Shown: positions 13,414 through 22,722 of the stretch, in pieces | Layout: each line of letters opens with the position of its first letter | Numbering within the stretch: the first letter of the stretch is position 1 | NCBI RefSeq assembly: GCF_000182925.2 | Contig: NC_026506.1 | Span: 2,046,001-2,110,000 of the forward strand | Length of the DNA: 64,000 bases | Direction: 5' to 3' | Source of the DNA: Neurospora crassa OR74A | Taxonomy: Eukaryota > Ascomycota > Sordariomycetes > Sordariales > Sordariaceae | Notes under the pieces: generated by a model | Told to the model about the DNA's origin: nothing | The model's database searches: none | What the model saw: only the letters and a program-made list of their open reading frames with translations | Position numbers and translations under genes: made by a program

Positions 13414-14169
13414 ATGCGTTACTATCTCCAAGCCACCAACCTTCTCCGCATTCTGCGCATTTTGTCCACCTTCACACAGAGGCGACGCATACCGCAACAC
13501 GCATCGTTCAGAACCGGAAACAGCATAATCCTCAAGTCTTCCATGCCTACGATCCCCTTTCTGGGTAGCTTCTTTGGTTCATCTTCCTCGTCATCATCCC
13601 AAAAAATGCCCGAGAACTATCCCGTTCAAAAGTCCGCCGATGAGTGGCGTGCGGTTCTCAGCCCTCGTGAGTTGCCTTCCCAAATCATAACCCATATCAG
13701 CATGACTTTCATCTCACCAAGCCCCACTCCCCTCAAATATCATTCATCACATCATTAATACTTACCATGTAAAAAAAATGCAGAACAGTTCCGCATCCTC
13801 CGCGAGAAGGGCACAGAACCTGCCGGCACTGGCAAGTTCGACAAGCACTACCCCTCCGCAGGCGTCTACACCTGCGCCGGGTGCCACGCGCCCCTGTACA
13901 AGGCCTCGCACAAGTTCAACTCAGGCTGCGGCTGGCCGGCCTACTTCGACAGCATTCCCGGGGCCGTGACGCGGCACGAGGATCGCACCTTCGGCATGAC
14001 GCGGACCGAGATCGTTTGCAGCAACTGCGGCGGACACTTGGGCCACGTCTTCAAGGGCGAAGGGTTCAATACGCCGACGGACGAGCGTCATTGTGTGAAC
14101 AGTATTTCTTTGTCATTCAGTGAGGAGGATTCGGCTGCTGAGAAGAAGGGGGACGGGGAGCGTAAGTGA
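13414..14169 (+). CDS. Peptide-methionine (R)-S-oxide reductase, MsrB
   Basis: Two exons (13414-13666 and 13784-14169) give 212 residues. The SelR/MsrB fold runs from about residue 70 to 198. Zinc ligands are Cys115-X2-Cys118 and Cys163-X2-Cys166. The substrate-site motif GCGWPAYFD lies at 132-140, and the catalytic Cys188 is in RHCVNSISLSF. The enzyme reduces methionine-R-sulfoxide in proteins, using thioredoxin. The start is uncertain. The frame stays open to an ATG at 13339; 13414 opens a basic, amphipathic segment with RRR that looks like a mitochondrial presequence; 13543 (MPTIPFLG) would give a compact cytosolic form of 169 residues. I chose 13414 because of the presequence-like composition. 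The intron joins LSP to QQFRILREKG, as expected for the family. Confidence 0.93.
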
Positions 14170-14783
14170 GGTGAGGTAAGGTCTGAGTGATCGAGATAGT
14201 TTATGTATGTATGTAGGTAGTGGAGAAAAGACATTAGATTGCATTCAAAGCCTTCACTCGAGGTGAAACGACAATGAAATTTAGTAGACTTCACATCTGC
14301 AAGAAGCATCGAGAAATAAGTTGTATGATGGAATAGACATAAAGAAAAATAAGAAAAAGAAGAAGAAGAAGAAGAAGACGAAGAAGAAGGGAAAGAAGAA
14401 TAAGAAGAATGTACCCTGCAGGGGACGAGGTTACGGGCTGTAATCTTTAGGCCACAGGCCAGATGAAGAGTTGGTATGGAAGACGGGCGGGAGAGAAGCA
14501 TGTCAAACTTGACTCGCGTTAAGCAGCAGGTTCTCATAAGGCTCGAGTCAGTTGATCCAAGCTTAACTTGGGCTGACGTCTACTCTACACTATATGTCGA
14601 GGCGGTACCTTTCATGCAGCTACGCCTGCCCTGAACTCGTTTATGACGATTGCCCAGACAGAACCCCTTTCAGAGTACCATACTATACAGGATGCGATCC
14701 ATTCCGCCGCAGAAGTCCGTTCAAGTGGCAACAGCCGGCCTAGGGAGAATCAAATCATTCGACTGCCCAATCGTTCAACAAGA
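14170..14783. other. Convergent 3' region with GAA microsatellite
   Basis: Short gap between the 3' ends of the MsrB gene and the unrecognised minus-strand gene. It holds a GAA/AAG-rich tract at about 14341-14414, interrupted by single variant units, and a GTAT-rich run near 14203-14220. No gene is visible. Confidence 0.6.
14341..14414. repeat. Imperfect GAA microsatellite
   Basis: Runs of AAG/GAA trinucleotides broken by GACG, GGGAAAG and AATAAG variants. It is probably within the 3' UTR of the MsrB gene. The interruptions suggest an older tract than the purer one at 21.5 kb. Confidence 0.85.
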
Positions 14784-16446
14784 TCATAGGAATTCACTAG
14801 CAGATACACTTTCGCCCCAGATGCCCGTAGTAGATGGTGAACTTGGAGTGGTTGCTGTGAGCGAAGAAAACTGCTTGGGCAACTCAAAATGACTTCTTGG
14901 CCGTAAAGATGAAAAGACGGCCGATCTGCTGGAGAGAATAGAAGAAGGCGTAGCCAAAGGAAAAGTTCCTGCTGGGGCGGGAGGTATCATTATCGACTGA
15001 GGTGTACTTTGGATCATAGGCCTTCCTGAAGCAAAAGGCACGTTGGGAGGGAAATGTGATCCTACTCCTGGTTTGGGCAATCGTCGAAGCGTACCAGTCC
15101 CGACTGGCTGACCTCTCATCCTCCTCTTAGTAGCGGCTTCTACTTTGTGCAGGTCTCGGTAACACACCCTTGCATGTCTCATCCAGATCCTGACTTTCTC
15201 TTCAAGGTCGCTCACCAAGTCACTCTCCTCTTTACCCCGTCTCATGTGTTCATTCCATATCCTAGTGGCTTCCGTCAAGCCAGCCATATAGTGTTTGCTG
15301 AACTGTGGAAGACGGACTCGGGACCTGCGTCGCAGCTGCTCGACAGTGGAGCCGCGAGTTGCATTGACGGTGCTTGAACCTGGTCCCGAAGTTTGCCTGG
15401 CAATTTTCAGTTGTGTTGGCAAGGTAAGTGCTACTTCTCCTGCCGTAGAAGGTGGGAGCCTTCTCATCCTAAAACGATCGATTGGGTTTGACTTCAGTTT
15501 GCTGATTTTGTAGACACCTTCTTCAAGCATCCCAGAAACTGCAATAGTGCTTGCCGAGCGTTGAAGGAGACGTCCGGGAGCCCATTTCTGTGGAGGTTGA
15601 AGATATAGAGGTTGGCGTAGGTGCTGGATTGATTGGGAACTCTTGGTCAGCTGGTTTATGCTCACTGAATGGACTATGTGCGGATTGTTGGGATCTATCA
15701 GCAGGCCTGGGCGTGCGTTGGTGATGTATCTTCGGAGCCGTCTGGAGGATGACTTGGCCACAGTCAGAGGATTGATTTGAGCAATGGAGGGAAGACCCTG
15801 CTGTTCTCTTCTTATCCAGTAACCGTGTCCGAAGCCATGCCTGCTGGAAGCCATAGTCACTTCCCACCGCTTCATTTCGTTGAGGACGGTCTCAAAATCA
15901 GAAGTACTTTTCATCGAAAACAAAAGGGACGCCTGTCTCATTGATGTTCATTGTGGTCAGTCTTGTCGGATTGTACCATGTTAAGGTTGCCAACCACTCA
16001 CCCTTTCTGGCCCCACGGGATACCAAAACATGAAAGCACGCTCAGAAGGTGAACATGCGGCGGTACACTGCGAAGGGGGGTCCATGGCTTTGGCAGCTGG
16101 GGTGAAGTCTTCCAATTCCAATTTCACCTAGGGCGCCAAGTTTAGAAAGTTGCACCAGAACGAAAGAGACATGGAAAGATATGAGACTGACCAGCTCGTC
16201 CGCTTTGTCCTTGATATGTATCATCAGCTGGTGATGACAAATGGGTATCTGAGAGTTTATCCCAGCATTGTAGGGCATCCCGCGCGATCGATCGAGTTGG
16301 CTTTTGAGGACCAGTTGGGGATCCTTGAAATGGTTGTGGCGCTGGTTGATGAAGACATCTTCAAGCTCAAACCGACGCAAAACGGGACTGATGGTTACCA
16401 CTGCTTGCCCATGCTTCTTCGGCTTCTTGCTCTTCGTGGGCGCCAT
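14784..16446 (-). CDS. Unrecognised basic, disordered protein (spliced)
   Basis: I do not recognise this protein. Three exons (16446-16192, 16127-16002, 15932-14784) join in frame to give 509 residues. The N-terminus is lysine-rich (MAPTKSKKPKKHGQ). It is followed by a more ordered-looking segment of about 150 residues (VLRRFELEDVFINQRHN, ADELVKLELEDF, FMFWYPVGPE), then a basic, Ser/Pro/Arg-rich region to the end, with one predicted helical stretch (TRIWNEHMRRGKEESDL). The long third exon stays open for 383 codons, which argues for a real gene. A second frame over 15523-15867 is also open and has a plausible disordered composition, so the middle of the protein is the least certain part. A 5' UTR intron is possible, since a CTTTCAG lies just upstream of the start. 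Function cannot be assigned. Confidence 0.62.
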
Positions 16447-17593
16447 TCCCAGCAACTCTGAAAGTGGTCAAGGCGACAACTTGAACAGGAGGGACTTGAT
16501 AGGACTGGAAGTACCTGCAGTTCAATCAGATGTCAACCACAGGCACAGTCGTGGAGAGAATCAAAGCAATGCAAAGACTGCGTGGAGGATGCTCGATGGA
16601 AAAAAAGAAAAAAAAAACGATGACGGAAGAGAAGGCGCTGTGAGTTCAATTCAGTCCTCCTCCTGCTTCGAGTTTTGGAAGAGGAAGAGTTTTAGAGAGA
16701 CGGGAAGGTGCAGTGCTACATTTACCTTGATCACCGCTCCATTCCTCCTGTGAGGGAATGCATGTCGCAGAGGAAGGTGCTCTTGGGCATCAATGGCACC
16801 GATTCTGGGGTCATTCCTTCCCATAGAGGTAGTTACCTCAATCTAGACGTGCGAGACCACTGCAGCTTCAACGAAGTTCTGGCTGATAGAAGAACACTTC
16901 AGTTCAGTTCGCAAAACGGGCCCCCCAGTATATAGTATGATAAAGTCTTGATGTTTATATTGAGAGTTGATTAACTCGAGACATCCACTTTGGAGACTCC
17001 AGTGTCTCCTCGAGATCCATTGTTTTCTGTGCGAGTGTCATTGACCCATGTTGAGGAAGCACGTCCACTTGGAACGAAGCGACGCCGAAATATTTGGACG
17101 GTGTTCAGGTGTCTGTCAGTGAGAACCTTGGCGGCCAAGCAGATGGAGCTCCCCGTCGCGAGCAGAGCTGCTAATATGGCCCGAGCGCGATGTGCGTCAA
17201 GCGGGGCAAAGGTGTCTTGACATTGGCCAGTGCGCTGCAGGGAACGACCGTTAGCTCTCTGCGACAGTGGAAAAAACCGACGCCATGCCGTCAATCCCTC
17301 CCGCGATTTCAGAAAGTGGAAAGTTCGCAACCAAGGGCAGACCAGCCTCGCGTCTCAATCCCTGGACCATCGCGACGGTTTCATATTTTCGAATTCTATC
17401 CCAACATATCGAGACACCGACACGTGCATGCCAGCTACGAAATCCAATACCCCGATATCATTACGTTACATTCCACCCGAATTAAACAGTTTCCAATCGG
17501 CGCTCATCCCAACAATCGCAATCGCAATCGAAGCCTTCCTGGCTCTCCCTTGAAGCCCTCAGTGGGAGCCGTACTGCGGCTCGATCCTCCAGA
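16447..17593. promoter_or_regulatory. Upstream region of RSC9 and the 509-residue gene
   Basis: This stretch separates the starts of two divergent genes and should hold both promoters and leaders. A doubtful small minus-strand gene is annotated separately at 16971-17370. No clear TATA box was seen. The 60 bases before the RSC9 start are rich in CAATCG/CAATCGC units. Confidence 0.4.
16971..17370 (-). CDS. Doubtful small gene, possible membrane-anchored protein
   Basis: A minus-strand frame ending at 16971 encodes about 80 residues with a hydrophobic stretch (ARAILAALLATGSSICLAAKV) and then a basic RRRF segment and a polar tail. It lacks a good start codon of its own. A CTAACG branch-like motif followed by CTGCAG just upstream of codons for RTGQCQD looks like a 3' splice site. 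An upstream open frame starting with the ATG at 17370 (MVQGLRREAGLPL) could supply a first exon, but no strong donor site is visible. If real, it would be divergent from RSC9 with a spacing of about 220 bases. I do not recognise the family, and the outer limit is a guess. Confidence 0.28.
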
Positions 17594-20500
17594 ATGGCTC
17601 CTCCGAAACCCCAACCCATGCCCGAGCATACTGTCGACCGTACGCCCGAATATGAAAAGTTTATCGAAGATCTGCGTGTCTTCCACGAGAAGCGCGGTAC
17701 CAACTTCGACCCTGAACCCAAGATGGGCAACCTGACAGTCGACCTGCTCAAGCTCTTCAAGCACATTGTCGAACACGGCGGATACGATAAGGTCTCGGAC
17801 GAGAAGCTCATGTGGCGGAAAATGTGCGAGGGTCTGGGTCTCATGAGGCACAATGCGCCTGCCGATGCTTATACTTTGAAACAAATATTCTACAAGAACT
17901 TGGCCGCCTACGAGATCAAGACGGTCCACAATAAGGAACCGCCTCCACCCGAGATTCTTGAGTTTACTACTGCCAAAGGAGGATCACTCCTAACTAGAAC
18001 CCTTGAAAACTTTACCGCAAGGAGTTTGAAAGGTGATAAGGAAGATTCAGGCGACGACGGCACTCCGAGTAGGGAGCGGAGTACTGTTGACACTCCCAAC
18101 TCAGCTCGCGCGTCCCGGGGTCTCAGAGAAGCGCCTGCGCCGAGGGTGATTTTCCATCCAGACACAAACTCGACGCGGCAAACACGACATGCCGGTTCTG
18201 CGCAACAACAATCCGCAGCCAATCCATCGTCCAACTCCAATCCACAAAACAACCAACAACCTCCGTCGCATTCGCAATCTCATTCCAGTACCCCCATACC
18301 CTCTCACGGCCCGCCTCACGCCCATCAGAACCGAGGAAGCGCGTCAGTTATGTACAACCCAGGTCCAGACCACAGTCACCACTTGGTGCAGAGTTACCAA
18401 CCTGCGCCGCTGCAGCCGATGCAGCTGCGCATCGTCGACACGCCCACGAGCAATCCCGAGTTATTCAACAAGAGGCGGCGCCTTTTACGGCAACCTGGCC
18501 CACCTGGCGCTCCCGGTGCTCTCAGTACTTCGGCACTGGTACGCGCTGCCCTTCCACCAGGTAAGTCTTGTCGCGACCGCTCCCTTGGTCCCATATGCTC
18601 ACCAGACGTAGGTAGCCTCGATGGCCCGAATATTTATGAGCGCTGTCTCCTAGCTCTTCGATCCGGTATCCGTGCTGAGCAGGCCTTTGGACTCAACCAT
18701 CTTGTCAAGATTTCATTTGAGCGTGGTGATAAGTACAAGTTTGCTCAATTTAGTGGACTGGCCGAAGGGTTGACCGAGTTTGCCCTGGGCGTAGGCAGCC
18801 TGTTCTACAACATCGAATGGGTCATATCGAATGACCCTGATGTCGACGACGGCGACATCGGCGAGCTCGATGGTATTAACGGTACCTCGGATATCCTAGA
18901 ACGCATTGCGGAGCTCAAGCGGAAAGACGTCCAAGACAACTTTCAGCCTTCAGAGTTTACCGACCACATGACACTTATTACCGAGGCCGTTCTCACCATT
19001 CGGAACATGGTGATGCTGCCGGATAACGCCTGGTTCATGGCGGATTACCCACCGATAAAGGATTTACTCTGCATCCTTCTTCACCTTCCAGACATGGATC
19101 TCACCGTGGAGCTCAAGCATTTTGCGCTGGACATTGCCGAACAAATTACACCCAACTTGGTGCTGGAATCCGACGATCCCTTGTATCAAACTTTGCTTGG
19201 CCAGCTCAAGTCTAACGACCGTGGCACAATTCTCACCGCTTTGCGAGCTATTGGTCGCATCTCAATGAACCACGCCACGGAAACCAACAAGCTTCACAAT
19301 GTCCCGGTCTCTGTCTTACAAAACCTTATGGACTGGCTTTTACTCAACGACGACGAGCTGGTTGATGCCTGCCTTGACTTCCTATACCAGTATACTGCCG
19401 TTGTCCCTAACTTGGATACCTTGATTAAGGGTACCAACGCGGAGCACCTAGTCACCCATCTCGTCCGGCTGTTGTCTCACGGGGCTAAGCGCCACCACAA
19501 GGATATTGTTGTAAGCGAGGCCCGGATTGCGTACGACGCGCCTTCCGAGCAGGTCGTGTCTATTCCTCCCGATCTTCTCGAGCGCCTGTTGGCTATGGAA
19601 GAACCGGAGCGCACACACCAGTGGGTGCGATGCACATTCGAGGAAGATCCTGATGCACAGGTGACACAGATCGCAATCTGGCAAGCCTACAACGCAGCAT
19701 TCCTCGAGCCGCTAAAACGTACTGGACGAAGCATGATAAACGCAGCTGAATTCATCAGAAACATTAGCTCTGTGTACCATACCGCTGGTGCGCAAGTATT
19801 CCGTGAACAGGGACCCACTGGGGAGGTTCAGAGCCGCTTCATTATTCGGGGAATCAGACCTCGTGCTTTCCCCATCAGTCCCGAAAACCGTGGCTACCTG
19901 GGCTGTCAATGGACACGACAGCCCACCAGCGACGAGCAGCAGCAACAACAACAGCAGCAACAGGTTGTTTGCGGTGCCTGGCATCTAACCACCGAATCGA
20001 TGTGGAACCACATCCTCACACACCACCTCGGCGAAGCCCCCGGCACCGATAACAAATTCTCCAACAAAGAAGGCACTTACTCCTGCCACTGGGACAGCTG
20101 TCGCAGGTACCCGGCCCCGACCAAGCTCAAGCTGATGCAGCTTATGATGCACGTCAAGACCCACCTCAAGGCCGAAGAGGCTCGCCACAACGCCTTATAC
20201 CCCACCCTGCAACCCTCCCCTACCCCTGCGGCTGGCGGCGCAACAGAGCCGTTCCCCGGTGGTGGTACTGGTGGCTTGACCACCCCCGGCGGCGGTCCTG
20301 TGCAGGTGGCGTCTTCGCCGAAGAGATCTAGGACGAGGGTGATCAAGCCAGCCGGCACTATTTCGCTGACGTTTGAGGAGACGGCCAGCGTGCGGGACGA
20401 GAGGAACCCGAACATGCCGCCGCAGGCGGCGGGGATCCCACTTAGCGCGGTGCTGATTTTGAGGAATATCGCCAGGAATGTCGTTAAGACCGACGCTGAG

Positions 20501-20776
20501 GAGCGGTTGAGGAAACAGAGTCGCAAGCGGTTGCGTACCGCTGGTGAGGATGATGGCGGTGATGATAGTGAGGGAAAGGAGGAGGAGGAGGGAGCGTCGG
20601 CGTGGGTATCGACATCATCATCATCATACCCTGGACTGGCGGTGTCGTCGGATGCGGGGTGGAACGAAAGGCTGTTCCGGCCTGTGATGCCGAGGCTCTG
20701 GGAGGTATTTTGCGACAACAGGCTGTTGGCGCCATATATTACCAGCTTGTTTAAGCTGCTGGAGCCTGTTGAGTAG
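17594..20776 (+). CDS. RSC9: RSC chromatin-remodelling complex subunit Rsc9 (ARID, RFX-like, zinc fingers)
   Basis: Two exons (17594-18560 and 18612-20776) encode 1043 residues. The N-terminus has an ARID/BRIGHT DNA-binding domain (about 15-115; EYEKFIEDLRVFHEKRG, then GGYDKV, WRKM and LKQIFYKNLAAYE). A disordered Gln/Pro/Ser/His-rich linker follows, then a helical armadillo-like region of roughly 300 residues starting at NIYERCLLALRSG. An RFX-like winged-helix domain lies at about 657-740 (WQAYNAAFLEPL, AAEFIRNIS). Two C2H2-like fingers follow at about 750-850. The architecture matches fungal Rsc9 and animal ARID2. Rsc9 is a subunit of the RSC SWI/SNF-family remodeller, which moves nucleosomes at promoters. 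The 51-nt intron has a GTAAGT donor and restores LPPGSLDGPN; because it is a multiple of three with no stop, retention would give 1060 residues. A Gln9 run interrupts the first zinc finger. Confidence 0.95.
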   Translation: MAPPKPQPMPEHTVDRTPEYEKFIEDLRVFHEKRGTNFDPEPKMGNLTVDLLKLFKHIVEHGGYDKVSDEKLMWRKMCEGLGLMRHNAPADAYTLKQIFYKNLAAYEIKTVHNKEPPPPEILEFTTAKGGSLLTRTLENFTARSLKGDKEDSGDDGTPSRERSTVDTPNSARASRGLREAPAPRVIFHPDTNSTRQTRHAGSAQQQSAANPSSNSNPQNNQQPPSHSQSHSSTPIPSHGPPHAHQNRGSASVMYNPGPDHSHHLVQSYQPAPLQPMQLRIVDTPTSNPELFNKRRRLLRQPGPPGAPGALSTSALVRAALPPGKSCRDRSLGPICSPDVGSLDGPNIYERCLLALRSGIRAEQAFGLNHLVKISFERGDKYKFAQFSGLAEGLTEFALGVGSLFYNIEWVISNDPDVDDGDIGELDGINGTSDILERIAELKRKDVQDNFQPSEFTDHMTLITEAVLTIRNMVMLPDNAWFMADYPPIKDLLCILLHLPDMDLTVELKHFALDIAEQITPNLVLESDDPLYQTLLGQLKSNDRGTILTALRAIGRISMNHATETNKLHNVPVSVLQNLMDWLLLNDDELVDACLDFLYQYTAVVPNLDTLIKGTNAEHLVTHLVRLLSHGAKRHHKDIVVSEARIAYDAPSEQVVSIPPDLLERLLAMEEPERTHQWVRCTFEEDPDAQVTQIAIWQAYNAAFLEPLKRTGRSMINAAEFIRNISSVYHTAGAQVFREQGPTGEVQSRFIIRGIRPRAFPISPENRGYLGCQWTRQPTSDEQQQQQQQQQVVCGAWHLTTESMWNHILTHHLGEAPGTDNKFSNKEGTYSCHWDSCRRYPAPTKLKLMQLMMHVKTHLKAEEARHNALYPTLQPSPTPAAGGATEPFPGGGTGGLTTPGGGPVQVASSPKRSRTRVIKPAGTISLTFEETASVRDERNPNMPPQAAGIPLSAVLILRNIARNVVKTDAEERLRKQSRKRLRTAGEDDGGDDSEGKEEEEGASAWVSTSSSSYPGLAVSSDAGWNERLFRPVMPRLWEVFCDNRLLAPYITSLFKLLEPVE

Positions 20777-21482
20777 GCCTGGCTACGCTCCCGTGGACTT
20801 GGTCTAGCCGATACTTTCTTGTCGTTTGGTGGCAGATAGATCTCTGTTACTTTGTCCTTGATGGGCAGTGAGACATCTAAAGACAGTAGCAGTGATGTGC
20901 ATTGTTTTAGCTATTCATTCTACATGTCAGTGTTCATGGCTATTTTGGTTGTTGGAATGCCTTGGTCATTAATTGGTGTATGAGACAAAAGACCAAGATA
21001 GTGGCATCAAAGAAGAAAGCCTAGAAGGGGAGTTGAAAGTCCTGACTACCAACTGCGCTGCGCTATGAGGTTTATTGCTCTCTTTGCATTCAGGGCTCCA
21101 TTTTTTTTTTATTCTCGTCGACCCAGCGGCGCCGATTCAAGAATTATCATGAATGAGAGGTTTTACACTACCGACACGAATTAACGAGTGGTTGAAGGCG
21201 ACCAGGACTACCAAGTAGATACCCATCCAAGTCAAGATGTTCGGTTGACCAGTAATGATGTGGATGAGATATGTCACGAGGATACGATGCTGGGAAAATT
21301 TGATCAATGTTTTCAAGCTGTCATCATCTACGCAAAAAAGCTGTCCAGAATGAGTTGATGACATGGATTGGCGCAAGGTGAGGGAGTGAGGTTGAAAATG
21401 GGTGTCGAGGTAGGGATCGATGCGCAATGTTGCTGGGCAGCAAAAATACCTTGAGCTCAACCTATGAAAACAAAGAAGAAGA

Positions 21483-21547
21483 GAAGAAGAAGAAGAAGAA
21501 GAAGAAGAAGAAGAAGAAGAAGAAGAAGAAGAAGAAGAAGAAGAAGG

Positions 21548-21577
<30 letters not shown>
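21483..21577. repeat. GAA microsatellite followed by A30
   Basis: About 21 pure AAG/GAA units (21483-21546) run directly into thirty A residues (21548-21577). Simple sequence about 700 bases downstream of RSC9. Confidence 0.92.
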
Positions 21578-21578
<1 letters not shown>

Positions 21579-21998
21579 AGGAAAACACAGAAAAATATAA
21601 AAAGGGGAATAAACTTCGTTGAAGCGGATACATGTAGATCTCTGTATGATATGACTCATTAGCATTGTACCTTAGTCCTACAACACTTGCGCTCGGTGGG
21701 TGAGAGAGGAATTGGATCAGTTGAAATACGCAGAGGTCAGTAACGAATGAGAGTAGAGGAATGAGCAATTGAAGCATCGAATGAAAACATCAAGTCCCTA
21801 AAGAGCTACGGTTATTGACAACCTTTTTGTCGTGAAAGTGACAAGCCGAAATTGCGATGACAATGCCAACCAAGCGTTATGCACCGGTTCACCGCTCACC
21901 GTTTTCGTTGTTGTACACTATGTTTGCGGCGGGCGGGTCCCTCAGCCCTACGGCAAGGTGCAACACCATCGTTCTAGGCTGTGTGCGCCAAAATCCAC

Positions 21999-22722
21999 TT
22001 CACGATCTTCCTCTTTTTTTTTTTTTTTTCCTAAAAAAAAAAGGACCCACGTTTGCTGAGCGCTGGTAGGGCTGGGCATTCGGGTCGCGGATCTCGGGGC
22101 GGCGCGACTAGCCAAGTGAAAGCAGCCATTTCGCCTCCTTTCAGGGTCCGGGGGTAGCAACAAATCATCGTGAACTCCGTGCAAGGTTCGTGTGAGTGGA
22201 GGGGAGGAGCGGGAGAAGTGGACAGGTTTCGCGTGACGCGATTGGGAAATGGCACCTAACCCACAAAGCAAAATCATCGTGAACCCCAAATCGGGCCGGG
22301 ACTTACCTTTTGACGTGTTTGGACCCCCTCCCCTCCCCTGAATCCAGCCTGGACCCGGAGAGGCGAAACGACACGAGACAAGACGAGCCGAGCCATACAT
22401 ACCAGTACTGCTGGCTGCCACCAAACGGCGCAATTTGTGATCGCCGCTCCCGCACCACATGCCCATCATGCAAGCGCGGGACCGACAGACAACTAGGATC
22501 GTGAACCATCCCATCCAATTTGTGCCAAGCATCGTGAAGCGAGGAAGGGCAAATCGGAAGGGGGTGGCCCGAGCGCGCCGTGCGGTGGCAGGGCCGTTAC
22601 AATGGACTGGGCCGCTCCTCCTACGCGTCCAACAAGTGGCGAGTACCGTTTGAAGCTATCGTGAAGTGTTAGGGGCGCATGGCACTGGCGGTAAAGGGGC
22701 ACTGCGTGCTATGTTTCACGAT
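21999..22722. promoter_or_regulatory. Cluster of seven ATCGTGAA octamers
   Basis: Exact copies of ATCGTGAA lie at 22167-22174, 22276-22283, 22498-22505, 22531-22538 and 22658-22665 on the plus strand. The reverse form TTCACGAT lies at 21999-22006 and 22715-22722. A one-mismatch copy (GTCGTGAA) is at 21829. Two copies share a longer core, AAATCATCGTGAAC. Chance predicts far less than one copy in 724 bases. No coding frame explains it. It may be an array of protein-binding sites (promoter, enhancer or origin-type element), but no known factor is assigned. Confidence 0.45.
22014..22042. repeat. T16 / A10 hairpin-like tract
   Basis: T16, then CCT, then A10 and GG. The A and T runs can pair into a simple stem. 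The element sits just downstream of the first TTCACGAT copy. Confidence 0.7.

Noticed and set aside
20077-20718. Minus-strand 213-codon frame opposite the RSC9 3' end
   Set aside because: Shadow of GC-rich RSC9 coding sequence; the sense frame has clear domain structure.
21457-21777. Frame with long Leu and Phe runs
   Set aside because: Translation of the GAA/poly-A microsatellite; no real protein.
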